Assembly (NCBI RefSeq): GCF_024204645.1 | Contig: NZ_CP100351.1 | Span: 1,240,001 to 1,304,000, forward strand | Direction: 5' to 3' | Length of the DNA: 64,000 nucleotides | Origin: Desulfomicrobium sp. ZS1 | Lineage (GTDB): Bacteria > Desulfobacterota > Desulfovibrionia > Desulfovibrionales > Desulfomicrobiaceae | Shown here: positions 17,631-26,145 of the stretch, one piece after another | How the letters are laid out: every line of letters begins with the position of its first letter | Numbering within the stretch: the stretch's first letter is position 1 | The notes under the pieces: model-generated | Told to the model about the DNA's origin: nothing | The model's input: only the letters and a program-made list of their open reading frames with translations | Database searches by the model: none | Position numbers and translations under genes: made by a program

Positions 17631-19331
17631 TCAGTTCGTCTGGTAGTGCTCCATGAAATTCTTTTCCGCTTGCGCCGTTCCGATCAGGATGAGTTCGTCG
17701 TCTTTTGATACGATGGTCCCTGGCTCGGGATTGAGCAGCATTTCTTCGCCCCGCTTGATGGCGATGATGCTGCATCCCGTGGTCTGACGGATTTTTTGTT
17801 CCCGCAGCGCCTTGCCCACGATGGTTTCGCTCGGCTTTGAGCGGAAGATGTTCAGCCCTTCGGAGAGCATGAGCAGCTTCTCGGGATTGAGCAGGTTCAA
17901 GACCGTGGTCGCGAACAAGGACGAGAACGACATGACCAGATTGGCCCCGGCGCGGTGCAGAGTGTTGATGTTGCGGTCCAGGCTGGCCCGGCTGATGATC
18001 TGCACGTCCGGACGCAGGCGGCGGCAGTAGATGGTCAGGAAGATGTTCAGGTCGTCGTCATGGGTGGTGATGATGATGGACGGCGTCTCGTTGATTCCGG
18101 CCAGGACGAGGATGTCGAGGTCGGCCGCGCTGCCTTGGATTATGCGCGCGTCCTCCGTGTTCTTGAGCATCCTTTTCTCCACGATGCGATAGTCGACGCC
18201 CCGTTCGGCCAGGGTCCGGGCCACGGACATGCCGACCCTGCCCCCGCCCAGGACCACCACCGGCCCGCTGTGTTCCCTGTCCTTTCCGCTTGGTCCCATG
18301 ATCGAATCGTAGATGTCGAACTGGTTTTCGGAACCGGCCAGCACCAGCACCGTGGATGCGCCGATCACATTCTTGGGGTCGGGCAAATAAAAGCGCCCCT
18401 GTTCCCAGATGCCGACGACATTGACCCCGGTCAGTTCGCGCAGCCTGCTTTCGGCCAGGGTTCGGCCCTGCAGGGGCGTGCGCATGGCCGGAGCCTCGGC
18501 GATGAGCAGTTCGTCGAAGTTGCCGATGACGTTGGCCTTCATGCTCACCCCCATGACCCGCCTGGCCAGGACCTGGCCCAGCATCGTGGTGAACTCGTAG
18601 GTGTGCGTGCTGCCGGCCAGATTGAGGATGTCCACGGAGTCCTCCTGATCGGCGTTGGTGATGATGGGCGTCTTGTCCGCGACCTCGCGGATGGTGAAGA
18701 TGATGTTGGTGCTGGCCACATCCTCGTTCATGACCACGACCATGGCCGCCTCGCGAACCCGCAGGCGCAGGTACGTCTCGGGGTCGTCCAGCTCTCCGAG
18801 GACGACGTTGAGGCCCGTTTCGTGAAGGTTCAGGGCCTGCTGCAAATCCGGGACGAGAATGACGTACCTGATGTCGTATTGGTTCAATTTGTCGACCAGA
18901 TTGAGGGTGATCGCGTCGCAGAAGGTCAGGATGACGTGGCCGGAGAGGGTGTCCGGAACTTTACGCGGCGCCCGGGCCTTGTTCTGTTCCTCCAGCCATG
19001 GAGCGTAGAAAAATTGGATGAAGGTGAAGGGCAGAACGATGAGCATGAAAACGACGCCGCTCAGCATCACGAAAATGGAAAACAGGCGCCCGAGGTCCGA
19101 GGTGAAGGTGATGTCCCCGAAACCCAGGGTGCTCATGACCGTCAGGGTCCAGTACAGGCCGGTGATCCAGGAATGATCCTGGCCTTCGTAGGCCATCAGG
19201 AAATGGAAAAGGACCGTGAAAGCGGCAAAGAAGCCGAGCAGGATGAGCAGAAAACGGACCATCAGTCGCGTATTGGCTTTCTGTTGTCCGCGTTGGATCA
19301 GGGCCGCCATCTGAGAAACGAGAAATTTCAT
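17631..19331 (-). CDS. Potassium channel protein with two RCK (TrkA-N/TrkA-C) domains
   Basis: A 566-residue inner-membrane protein. A two-helix pore module occupies about residues 25-110, with selectivity filter STLGFGD in place of the usual TVGYGD. A first Rossmann RCK domain (GHVILTFCDAITLNLV) with TrkA-C follows, then a second RCK domain with the nucleotide loop VVLGGGRVGMSVA and a final TrkA-C (SKDDELILIGTA). RCK domains gate such channels through nucleotides or Ca2+. The GFGD filter occurs in some K+ channels. It is monocistronic; the ribosome site is weak, but the start fits the N-terminal helix. Confidence 0.88.
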   Translation of the reverse strand: MKFLVSQMAALIQRGQQKANTRLMVRFLLILLGFFAAFTVLFHFLMAYEGQDHSWITGLYWTLTVMSTLGFGDITFTSDLGRLFSIFVMLSGVVFMLIVLPFTFIQFFYAPWLEEQNKARAPRKVPDTLSGHVILTFCDAITLNLVDKLNQYDIRYVILVPDLQQALNLHETGLNVVLGELDDPETYLRLRVREAAMVVVMNEDVASTNIIFTIREVADKTPIITNADQEDSVDILNLAGSTHTYEFTTMLGQVLARRVMGVSMKANVIGNFDELLIAEAPAMRTPLQGRTLAESRLRELTGVNVVGIWEQGRFYLPDPKNVIGASTVLVLAGSENQFDIYDSIMGPSGKDREHSGPVVVLGGGRVGMSVARTLAERGVDYRIVEKRMLKNTEDARIIQGSAADLDILVLAGINETPSIIITTHDDDLNIFLTIYCRRLRPDVQIISRASLDRNINTLHRAGANLVMSFSSLFATTVLNLLNPEKLLMLSEGLNIFRSKPSETIVGKALREQKIRQTTGCSIIAIKRGEEMLLNPEPGTIVSKDDELILIGTAQAEKNFMEHYQTN

Positions 19332-19440
19332 GGGTGCGCTCGTAATGTAGGGTGAGGGTCGTATCTAGCCCATGGAGAATCCGGGGATCAAGGCGTTCGC
19401 CCAGGAATCGTCATTGCAACATGACTGGGAGACTGGGACT

Positions 19441-19755
19441 TCATTTCCGGCTTTTGGCCCACAAGGGGTCCTCGCCGAATTTGTCCATCCACCATTCCTC
19501 TGTGGAGAGGTGACGCTTAAGTTCCTGCTCCTCGAAGGAGTATTCGTAGCTGTCGCAGTATGCGCGGACTGTCTTGTAGGCGGATACTATCCGATGCGTC
19601 ATCTCATTGCATTGTTCTTTGTCTTCGGCGCAGGTGTCCGGGTGCCAGCGCTTGAGAAGATTTTTGTACAAGACCCTTATTTCCTTCATGGATGCGCGGT
19701 CGGGTAGCTGCAGAACCTTTTTCGCCTTGGCAAGTTCCGTGTAGGTGAGCGTCAT
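19441..19755 (-). CDS. Small J-domain (DnaJ-like) protein
   Basis: A 104-residue protein made of little more than a J domain: helix I (YTELAKAKKVLQLP), helix II ending in the HPD motif (LLKRWHPDTC), and helix III (RIVSAYKTVRAYCDSYEYSF). The HPD tripeptide is the contact that stimulates Hsp70 ATPase, so it probably recruits DnaK to an unknown client. No Gly/Phe or zinc domains follow, unlike DnaJ. The acidic, aromatic tail EEWWMDKFGEDPLW may be the client-binding part; that is a guess. Confidence 0.78.
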   Translation of the reverse strand: MTLTYTELAKAKKVLQLPDRASMKEIRVLYKNLLKRWHPDTCAEDKEQCNEMTHRIVSAYKTVRAYCDSYEYSFEEQELKRHLSTEEWWMDKFGEDPLWAKSRK

Positions 19756-19932
19756 CGTTTGGTCCGTTTGTGTTGGGGGTCATTTTCCGGCGCGACATGG
19801 CGCTTAGGGTCATCTTCCTGTTTCTTTTGCCCGTGATGATTACCCATGGCGCGTTACGCTGTAAAGCCGCACGCAGTTCACGGCGCAATTTCCTCCTTGC
19901 CTCTTCTCACGTTCGCGCTTAGCTCCAACCCC

Positions 19933-20598
19933 ATGAAGAAAGTGCAACGTCCCGCAGCCGTCCTTTTTGACATGGACGGCCTGCTCATTGATTCCGAAGC
20001 CACGCTGAAGCGGATCTGGCAAGACTGTGCGGCCCGGCTGGGCTTTGATTTGAGCGACAGTCTTTATGCACATCTGGTCGGGGTTCCCAACGTTCTGTGC
20101 GAGGAAAAGCTCATGCTTTGGTTTAATAATTTTCCTCTCGACGATTTCCGGAGCAACTGGAAGGCGACGCGGGCAGAGCAGCATAATAATGGCGGTATCC
20201 CGCCCAAAGCCGGTGCCTTGGAACTTGTGGCCTGGCTTGAAGGGCAGGGAGTGCCCATGGCCCTGGCCACGTCCTCCTCGCGCGAGGCTGTGGACCGCCA
20301 TCGCGCAAGCTGGCCGGAACTCTTTCGCTTCGCGTCCATCATGACTGTCGAGCAGGTTGCCCGTCCCAAGCCGGATCCGGATATTTATCTGAGGACCTGC
20401 GCCCATCTCGGAGTTGCGCCCACGGACTGCGTGATCTTCGAGGACTCCAACCCCGGCATGCGTGCTGCTATCGCCTCCGGCGCCCGCGCCATCATGATCC
20501 CCGAGCTGGTCGCGCCGGAGCCCTCTGTGCGGGCCGGCGCGGCTCATATTTACTCCTCCCTGAACCATGCTTTTGATAACCGCGAGGATTGGTTTTGA
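19933..20598 (+). CDS. HAD-superfamily hydrolase (phosphatase/phosphoglucomutase-like)
   Basis: A 221-residue subfamily IA HAD protein. Motif I is LFDMDGLLIDSE, with both catalytic aspartates; motif II is LATSSS; motif III/IV is KPDPDIYL followed by IFEDSNPG. The cap domain lies between motifs I and II. These features match beta-phosphoglucomutase or 2-deoxyglucose-6-phosphatase-like enzymes; the substrate cannot be told. I place the start at ATG 19933, as relatives begin just before motif I, although no clear ribosome site is seen and the frame is open to an ATG at 19846. Its stop overlaps the next start. Confidence 0.85.
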   Translation: MKKVQRPAAVLFDMDGLLIDSEATLKRIWQDCAARLGFDLSDSLYAHLVGVPNVLCEEKLMLWFNNFPLDDFRSNWKATRAEQHNNGGIPPKAGALELVAWLEGQGVPMALATSSSREAVDRHRASWPELFRFASIMTVEQVARPKPDPDIYLRTCAHLGVAPTDCVIFEDSNPGMRAAIASGARAIMIPELVAPEPSVRAGAAHIYSSLNHAFDNREDWF

Positions 20599-22163
20599 AT
20601 ACTCTGACCACAAAAACACCCATGGAACCTGTGCATGTCGATGTGCTGGTGGAGCCGGACAAACACGATGACGCCGCATACGTGCGGGCTCAGGCCTTGG
20701 CCAAGGCGGGCCTGGACGACGACGGGAACATCCGGGTGCGGGTGGTGCGCCGCTCCATAGATGCACGGGCCAAGATGCCCAGATTTCTGCTGCGTGTCGC
20801 CGTGGGCGGGACGGACGCTACCCCTTCCGTGTTCGCGCCCAAGAGGCTGGGCGGTCAGCGCGTGATTGTGGTCGGGGCCGGACCGGGTGGTTATTTTGCA
20901 GCCCTGACCCTCATCGAGGCGGGCCTTAAGCCCGTGCTGCTGGAGCGCGGACGCGACGTTCGCGCCCGGCTCAAGGACGTGAAAAAGATCTACTCCGAAG
21001 GACTGGTCAACCCGCACTCCAACTACTGCTTCGGCGAAGGCGGGGCGGGCACCTATTCCGACGGCAAGCTATACACCCGCTCCAAAAAGCGCGGCGATGT
21101 GGACCGCATCCTCGATCTTTTCGTGGCTCACGGCGCATCCCCGGACATCGGCGTGGACGCGCATCCGCATTTGGGGTCCAACGTGCTGCCGAAGCTGGTG
21201 CGGAACATGCGCGAGGCCATCATCGCAGCGGGCGGAGAGATCCATTTCGAGGCGCATGTGGCCGATCTGATGCTTGACTCCGGACAGGTGCGCGGCGTGC
21301 GCCTGACCGGAGGAGAAGCGGTGGAAGGCGAGGCCGTGATTTTGGCCACCGGACATTCGGCCCGCGACATCTACGGTCTCCTGCTCCGGCGCGGGGTTCG
21401 CGTCGAGGCCAAACCCTTTGCCCTGGGGGTGCGCATTGAACACCCGCAGGAGTTGGTCGACAGGATGTTCTACCACCACAGCCCGCGTCATCCGGCCTTG
21501 CCTCCTGCCAGCTACCGCCTGGCCTGCCAGACCGCGGAGCGGGGCGTGTTCTCGTTCTGCATGTGTCCCGGCGGGTTCGTGGTTCCGGCGTCCACGGCTC
21601 CGGGCGAACTGGTTTTGAACGGCATGAGCCTGGCCAGCCGCAAGGCTCCCTTTGCCAATGCGGGGCTGGTGGCCCAGATCAACCCCGCCGACGTCCATGG
21701 GGACGACCCGCTGGCGCTGCTGCGCTTTCAGGCCGAGGTCGAACAGATCATGTTCCGCGCCGGAGACGGCAGGACCCAGCGCGCCCCGGCCCAGCGGGCC
21801 GATGATTTCCTGCAGGGCAGGATTTCCGCGAATCTGGGTGCGACCTCATACATCCCGGGAGTTTATGGCGCGCCGCTGCACGAGCTGCTGCCCGCTTTCG
21901 TGACCCGGGCCCTGCAGGAGGGGCTTGCCATTCTGGGCAAGAAAAACAAGGGATTCGACAGTTCCGAAGCGACGCTTTTGGCTGTGGAGTCACGCACCAG
22001 TTCGCCGGTGCGCATCCCGCGAGACAGCGAAACGCTGATGCATCCGCAGGTGAGTGGCCTTTTTCCCTGCGGCGAGGGGGCTGGGTATGCCGGGGGCATA
22101 GTTTCGGCGGCCATGGACGGGGTGGCTGTGGCGCGGGCGGTGGAACGGCAGTTTAAAAAATAG
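20595..22163 (+). CDS. FAD-dependent dehydrogenase (COG2509-like)
   Basis: A 522-residue flavoprotein. An N-terminal domain of about 95 residues precedes the dinucleotide fold (VIVVGAGPGGYFAALTLIEAG, then LLERG). Later signatures are YCFGEGGAGTYSDGKL, VILATGHSARDIY and the C-terminal FAD contact LFPCGEGAGYAGGIVSAAMDG. The reaction of this conserved family is not known. The likely start is TTG 20595, which overlaps the HAD stop in a TTGA arrangement, with GAGGA at 20584-20588; a downstream ATG at 20622 is the alternative. The stop codon forms the first three bases of the palindrome that follows. Confidence 0.85.
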   Translation: MNTLTTKTPMEPVHVDVLVEPDKHDDAAYVRAQALAKAGLDDDGNIRVRVVRRSIDARAKMPRFLLRVAVGGTDATPSVFAPKRLGGQRVIVVGAGPGGYFAALTLIEAGLKPVLLERGRDVRARLKDVKKIYSEGLVNPHSNYCFGEGGAGTYSDGKLYTRSKKRGDVDRILDLFVAHGASPDIGVDAHPHLGSNVLPKLVRNMREAIIAAGGEIHFEAHVADLMLDSGQVRGVRLTGGEAVEGEAVILATGHSARDIYGLLLRRGVRVEAKPFALGVRIEHPQELVDRMFYHHSPRHPALPPASYRLACQTAERGVFSFCMCPGGFVVPASTAPGELVLNGMSLASRKAPFANAGLVAQINPADVHGDDPLALLRFQAEVEQIMFRAGDGRTQRAPAQRADDFLQGRISANLGATSYIPGVYGAPLHELLPAFVTRALQEGLAILGKKNKGFDSSEATLLAVESRTSSPVRIPRDSETLMHPQVSGLFPCGEGAGYAGGIVSAAMDGVAVARAVERQFKK

Positions 22164-22196
22164 GTCCTATAGGTCCTATACGACCTATAGGACCTA
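22161..22196. repeat. 15-bp perfect inverted repeat built of TAGGTCCTA units
   Basis: The left arm (22161-22175) and right arm (22182-22196) are perfect reverse complements around CTATAC. Each arm is itself made of overlapping GGTCCTATA units, and a further degenerate unit follows to 22207. It sits between convergent genes, so a terminator-like role is plausible. Confidence 0.85.
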
Positions 22197-22219
22197 TGGG
22201 ACCTATAAAAAGGCAAAGG

Positions 22220-22771
22220 CTATTTCGCGAAAGACTTGGCGAACAGGTCGGCGATGGCCTGGCGACCGTTGTCTTCCAGGAAGCGGGTGCCTGTGCCGCA
22301 GAAATGGTGGCTGGTGATGGACGGGGTTTCGCAGCGTTCCCAGATCTCTCCGGTCCACTTGTGCCATGAATTGCGGACCTGACCAAAGCAGTACAGGGGC
22401 TTGTTGCAGATTTTGGCGAATTCCGTTCCCCAGCCCGTTCCGCCCTTGACCGTGCCGTCTTCCATGATGGTTCCGACAACGAAGATCTCGTAGCCGGACT
22501 CGATCTGGTACATGACGGTCTGCAGGATGCTGCGCATCATGGGGGCGTTGGTGAAGGTCCGGTTCAGGAGCTTGGAGACATAGCTCAGGCTCACATCCTT
22601 GCGCATCAACTCTTCGGGCGTCAGCACGCGCAGCCCTCTGGTCCGCTCAATCTTGTGGCCTTCAAAGGTATAGGTCACTTCCTGAATGCCGTATTGTTCG
22701 GCCAGACGGCCAAATTCCGTTTCCGCACCTTGGGCGCCGCCGCTGAAAAGCGTGTATTCCGATGTGGGCAT
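22220..22771 (-). CDS. Hypothetical protein, SLOG/Rossmann-like
   Basis: A 183-residue soluble protein of unknown function. The N-terminus LFSGGAQGAETEFGRLAEQYGI resembles the first strand and Gly-rich loop of SLOG or molybdenum-carrier-like Rossmann proteins. The middle has a conserved-looking YEIFVVGTIMEDGTVKGGTGWG, reminiscent of a nucleotide-sugar or ligand loop. No membrane or signal segment is seen. A strong AGGAGGG precedes ATG 22771. The family link is tentative, based on one loop only. Confidence 0.6.
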   Translation of the reverse strand: MPTSEYTLFSGGAQGAETEFGRLAEQYGIQEVTYTFEGHKIERTRGLRVLTPEELMRKDVSLSYVSKLLNRTFTNAPMMRSILQTVMYQIESGYEIFVVGTIMEDGTVKGGTGWGTEFAKICNKPLYCFGQVRNSWHKWTGEIWERCETPSITSHHFCGTGTRFLEDNGRQAIADLFAKSFAK

Positions 22772-22943
22772 GAGCCCTCCTGTGAGTGGTTGAAGTTCAA
22801 TACGATGAGTCTGTCAGCCGCAAGAGCACCATGCCCGCAAAACGTATCTGAATCAAGGTCTCGCGTCATTTCGGCGTGTCACGGGCAGACACGGCAGGCA
22901 AGCTTTTTTTGTCCTGTCGGGGCGCTCAAGGTCAAGCGCTTGC

Positions 22944-22972
22944 TTGACAGTTTTTTTTGAACGGCCTAAAAA
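22944..22972 (+). promoter_or_regulatory. Predicted promoter of the ilvBN leader
   Basis: Consensus TTGACA (22944-22949), 17 bases, TAAAAA (22967-22972). The transcript would start near 22980, about 35 bases before the leader ATG. Confidence 0.5.
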
Positions 22973-23015
22973 AAATCTTCGATACTCGATTATCCACATC
23001 CCAAGGAAGAGCCCC

Positions 23016-23099
23016 ATGAACCGCATTACTGCCGACGTCTCCGTAAGCCTAGTCGTAGTCGTAGTAGTATGCGTCGTTATGGACGCCCTGACGCTGTAA
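23016..23099 (+). CDS. ilv leader peptide (27 aa, valine-rich)
   Basis: A 27-residue peptide with ten valines, six of them consecutive (residues 13-18, written with GTC and GTA), plus Ile and Leu residues. AAGGAAGA lies upstream of ATG 23016. It is followed after 20 bases by a G+C-rich hairpin and T-rich tract, then by ilvB. This is the textbook layout of branched-chain amino-acid attenuation: ribosome stalling at Val codons when Val-tRNA is short should prevent the terminator from forming. The family is defined by layout, not by conserved sequence. Confidence 0.85.
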   Translation: MNRITADVSVSLVVVVVVCVVMDALTL

Positions 23100-23119
23100 C
23101 GGGATACGGACGAATTCTT

Positions 23120-23156
23120 CCCCCGCCAGCGCAGGCGCCGGCGGGGGTTTTCCTTT
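23120..23156 (+). terminator. ilvBN attenuator terminator
   Basis: CCCCCGCC (23120-23127), a 12-base loop, GGCGGGGG (23140-23147), then TTTTCCTTTTT. It lies between the leader peptide and ilvB. Confidence 0.85.
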
Positions 23157-23207
23157 TTCAGCTCACCCTCCGCCGGTCTACAGACGAGCTGACAAAAGGA
23201 GTGCACG

Positions 23208-24887
23208 ATGTTTTCCATGACCGGCGCGCAAGTGACCATTGGCCTTCTGGAACGCCAGGGCATCCGCACCATTGCGGGCATCCCCGGCGGCGCAAACCTC
23301 CCCCTTTACGACGCGCTTTCACGCAGTACCCGCATCCGTCACGTCCTGACCCGCCACGAGCAGGGCGCGGGCTTTCTGGCCCAGGGCATGGCCCGGGTCA
23401 CAGGCCGCCCGGCCGTCTGTTTCGCCACCTCCGGGCCCGGCGCGACCAACATCCTGACCGCCATCGCCGACGCCAAGCTCGATTCGGTGCCCGTCATCTG
23501 CATTACCGGCCAAGTTCCCCGGGCCATGATCGGCACCGACGCCTTTCAGGAGGTGGACACCTACGGGATGAGCATCCCCATTACCAAGCACAATTTTCTC
23601 GTGCGCCAAGCCCGCGACCTCCTGCACATCATTCCCGAGGCTTTTTCCATCGCCACCAGCGGGCGTCCCGGGCCGGTACTGATCGACATCCCCCGCGACG
23701 TCCAACTGGAGATGGTCGATTTCGGGCAGTGGCCCGAGATCGGCGAGCGCGAGCCCGTGCCGGCCTATTTTGACGGTGATCTTGACCTGGCCGTGGAGAT
23801 GCTCAATTCCGCCCGGCGGCCGATTTTATGGCTTGGCGGCGGAGTGGTCGCCTCGGGTGCGGGTCAGGAGATGCTGACGCTGGCCGAGCGCCTCTCCATG
23901 CCCGTGACCTCGACGCTGATGGGGCTGACCGCCGTTCCCCACGACCATCCGCTGAACATGGGCATGCTCGGCATGCATGCCCAGCGGCACACCAACATGG
24001 CGCTTGAGGCCTGCGACCTCATCCTGGCCGCCGGGGTGCGCTTCGACGATCGCGCCACGGGCAAGGTGCAGGAGTTCTGCCCCCAGGCCAAAGTCATTCA
24101 CATCGACATCGACCACAGCGAGCTGGACAAACTCAGGGCCGCCTCCCTGCCCATTCTGGGCGATGTGCGCGAAGTGGTGCGCGCTCTGCTGCCCAAGGTC
24201 GAACCGGCCGAACGTCAGGAATGGATCGGGTACATCGAGGCCTTGAAGCGGGCCTTTCCCTCCCGCATTCCGGAGCAGGGCGGGCACGCCACTCCGCTGG
24301 AACTCATCCGCCGGGTGGGGGAACTGGCCGGAGACTCGGCCATTGTGGTTACCGACGTGGGCAAGCATCAGATGTGGGCGGCGCAGGGCTACCCGTTCAC
24401 TCCCGGCACCGGCTGGTTGACCTCCGGCGGCCTCGGCACCATGGGTTTCGGGCTGCCCACGGCCATCGGCGCGGCTCTGGCGGCGCCGGAGCGCAAGGTC
24501 GTCTGCTTCAGCGGTGACGGCAGCCTGCTCATGAACATTCAGGAAATGGCTACGGCCGCCGAACAGGGCGTGGACGTGACCGTCGTTCTCATGAACAACG
24601 CTTCCCTTGGTCTGGTGCACCAGCAGCAGGAACTTTTTTTCAAGGCCAATTATTTTTCATCCATTTACGACGTGAACGTGGATTTCGGGCTCATCGCCTC
24701 GGGTTTTTGCTGGAAAACCTGGGACCTGGCCGGAGCCGCCGATCCCGACGCAGTGCTGGGCGAGGCCTTGGCCCACCGGGGGCCGACCCTGATCCATGTC
24801 CCGGTGGACCGGGACGAGAAAGTCTGGCCCATGGTCCCTCCCGGGGCCGCCAACAGAACCATGCTTGGAGGTGAATGCCATGCATAG
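23208..24887 (+). CDS. ilvB: Acetolactate synthase large subunit
   Basis: A 559-residue ThDP enzyme that condenses pyruvate (or pyruvate with 2-oxobutyrate) in valine, leucine and isoleucine synthesis. The catalytic glutamate is in [12 protein letters not shown]; the FAD/PYR region ([11 protein letters not shown]) and the ThDP-binding [11 protein letters not shown] ... MNN motif near the C-terminus are intact. Length fits biosynthetic AHAS. It overlaps ilvN by eight bases and lies behind a leader peptide and attenuator, supporting the biosynthetic rather than catabolic form. Confidence 0.95.
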   Translation: MFSMTGAQVTIGLLERQGIRTIAGIPGGANLPLYDALSRSTRIRHVLTRHEQGAGFLAQGMARVTGRPAVCFATSGPGATNILTAIADAKLDSVPVICITGQVPRAMIGTDAFQEVDTYGMSIPITKHNFLVRQARDLLHIIPEAFSIATSGRPGPVLIDIPRDVQLEMVDFGQWPEIGEREPVPAYFDGDLDLAVEMLNSARRPILWLGGGVVASGAGQEMLTLAERLSMPVTSTLMGLTAVPHDHPLNMGMLGMHAQRHTNMALEACDLILAAGVRFDDRATGKVQEFCPQAKVIHIDIDHSELDKLRAASLPILGDVREVVRALLPKVEPAERQEWIGYIEALKRAFPSRIPEQGGHATPLELIRRVGELAGDSAIVVTDVGKHQMWAAQGYPFTPGTGWLTSGGLGTMGFGLPTAIGAALAAPERKVVCFSGDGSLLMNIQEMATAAEQGVDVTVVLMNNASLGLVHQQQELFFKANYFSSIYDVNVDFGLIASGFCWKTWDLAGAADPDAVLGEALAHRGPTLIHVPVDRDEKVWPMVPPGAANRTMLGGECHA

Positions 24888-25170
24888 CGATACGTCACGC
24901 ACCGTCCTTGATGTGCTGGTCAAAAACCATCCTGGGGTCATGTCCCATGTCTGCGGTCTTTTTTCGCGGCGCGCCTTCAATGTCGAGGCCATCCTGTGCC
25001 TGCCGCTTGACGGTGGAGAGGAGAGCCGCATCTGGCTTCTGGTCAGCGAGGATGAACGGTTGGAGCAGATGATCCGGCAGATGCGCAAATTGCAGGATGT
25101 GCACGACGTGCGTCTGCGGCCCGCAGCGGAAGAGACTTTTGCTCAGCTTGGCCAGATCATGAGCGCCTGA
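24880..25170 (+). CDS. ilvN: Acetolactate synthase small (regulatory) subunit
   Basis: A 96-residue single ACT-domain protein ([27 protein letters not shown]), the short IlvN type that stimulates the large subunit and confers valine feedback inhibition. The longer IlvH C-terminal domain is absent. ATG 24880 overlaps the end of ilvB and has GGAGGTG at 24867-24873, so translation is coupled. Confidence 0.93.
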   Translation: MHSDTSRTVLDVLVKNHPGVMSHVCGLFSRRAFNVEAILCLPLDGGEESRIWLLVSEDERLEQMIRQMRKLQDVHDVRLRPAAEETFAQLGQIMSA

Positions 25171-25172
25171 GA

Positions 25173-25214
25173 AATCCGTCATCGCGGCCGCTTGCCGGGT
25201 CGCGATGACGGATT
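25173..25214 (+). terminator. Long hairpin after ilvN
   Basis: A 14-bp perfect stem (AATCCGTCATCGCG with its complement) and a 14-base loop. Only a weak T-rich tail follows, so it may act as a terminator or as an mRNA 3'-end stabiliser. Confidence 0.65.
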
Positions 25215-25229
25215 GGTTTGTAAGGCCCC

Positions 25230-25258
25230 TTGACCCGCAACCAGGGATGCACTATTTA
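25230..25258 (+). promoter_or_regulatory. Predicted greA promoter
   Basis: TTGACC (25230-25235), 17 bases, TATTTA (25253-25258). Transcription would begin near 25265, ahead of the leader hairpin. Confidence 0.5.
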
Positions 25259-25291
25259 GGGCATTGTTTTGGTATTGAAAATGTTGCTACA

Positions 25292-25338
25292 GCTTTGCCC
25301 GCCACAAGCCAATTGGTGGGCAAAGCATCTTTTTTTTT
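25292..25338 (+). terminator. Intrinsic terminator inside the greA leader
   Basis: GCTTTGCCC(G)CCAC pairs with GTGGGCAAAGC, followed by ATC and nine T residues. It lies between the predicted promoter and the greA start, so the expected product is an RNA of about 70 bases plus read-through greA mRNA. Confidence 0.8.
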
Positions 25339-25375
25339 ATTGGCCTAATGCGATTTTTGCACACAAAGGATGATG

Positions 25376-25864
25376 ATGAACAGGATTCCCATTTCAGTCG
25401 AAGGCTTCAAGCGTTTGGAAAAGGAACTCGACGACCTCAAGAAAGAACGGCCGGCCATTATCCAGGCCATCAAAGAGGCCCGCGAAGAAGGCGACCTGCG
25501 CGAGAACGCCGGTTACGACGCCGCGCGTGAACGCCAGGGCATGCTGGAAGCGCGGATCAGTCATATCGAATCACGCATGATTCGTTTTGAAGTCATTGAT
25601 ATCGATACGCTGCAGAGCGACCGGGCTGTCTTCGGGGCCACCGTGACCGTGGAGGACGTGGAGACCGAAGAGCGCAAGACCTACACCCTGCTCGGGGCCG
25701 ACGAGGCCGATCACACCAAGGGCACCATCTCCATCGAGTCCCCCGTGGGCCGCGCCCTGCTCGGCAAGCAGGAGGGCGACGAGATCTCCGTGCAGGTCCC
25801 CAAGGGCCGCGTGGACTACGAGGTCATTTCCGTCAGCTTCCTCGGCACGGCCGGACTGAAGTAA
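25376..25864 (+). CDS. greA: Transcription elongation factor GreA
   Basis: A 162-residue transcript-cleavage factor that rescues backtracked RNA polymerase. The N-terminal coiled coil carries the acidic tip (EGDLRENAGYDAARERQ) whose D and E residues hold the catalytic Mg2+; the C-terminal FKBP-like domain ends in SVQVPKGRVDYEVISV. AAAGGA at 25365-25370 selects the third of three adjacent ATG codons (25376). A terminator-bearing leader precedes it and a separate terminator follows. A second Gre-fold protein (Rnk) lies at 57369. Confidence 0.95.
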   Translation: MNRIPISVEGFKRLEKELDDLKKERPAIIQAIKEAREEGDLRENAGYDAARERQGMLEARISHIESRMIRFEVIDIDTLQSDRAVFGATVTVEDVETEERKTYTLLGADEADHTKGTISIESPVGRALLGKQEGDEISVQVPKGRVDYEVISVSFLGTAGLK

Positions 25865-25887
25865 CCGCGAGGAAACCGTAAAGAACG

Positions 25888-25921
25888 GCCTCCACGGGGA
25901 TTCCTGCGGAGGCTTTTTTTA
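25888..25921 (+). terminator. Intrinsic terminator after greA
   Basis: GCCTCC, a 14-base loop, GGAGGC and eight T residues. Confidence 0.88.
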
Positions 25922-25945
25922 TTGCCTGGATTTCGGGATAAAGGC

Positions 25946-25972
25946 ATGGATCCCCGCCTGCGCGGGGATGAC
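25946..25972 (-). repeat. REP-like palindrome, copy 1
   Basis: A 27-base unit with core CCCCGCCTGCGCGGGG flanked by ATGGAT and ATGAC. It is inverted relative to copy 2, 95 bases away, forming a two-unit cluster between greA and the convergent kinase gene. Confidence 0.75.
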
Positions 25973-26067
25973 GCCGTGGTGGTGCGACGGGGGCGTGTTC
26001 CGGTGTCGCTTTTTCGCAGGCGGAAATTCATATTTAGCCTGTACCCGCAAAAGCGCCCGGGACTGAT

Positions 26068-26094
26068 GTCATTCCCGCGCAGGCGGGAATCCAT
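26068..26094 (+). repeat. REP-like palindrome, copy 2
   Basis: GTCATTCCCGCGCAGG followed by CGGGAATCCAT; same family as the copies near 39.7 kb and 60.35 kb. Confidence 0.78.
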
Positions 26095-26145
26095 GTCTTT
26101 TCCGGTGCCATGCCTCGTGAACGGCGTGTCGGCCCGTGGGGAGTG

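Noticed and set aside
22153-22250. Minus-strand frame with repeated Ile-Gly-Pro units
   Set aside because: Produced by reading through the TAGGTCCTATA palindrome; not a collagen-like protein.
23051-23081. GTA/GTC run that looks like a simple-sequence repeat
   Set aside because: It is the valine run of the ilv leader peptide, in frame with a start, ribosome site and attenuator.
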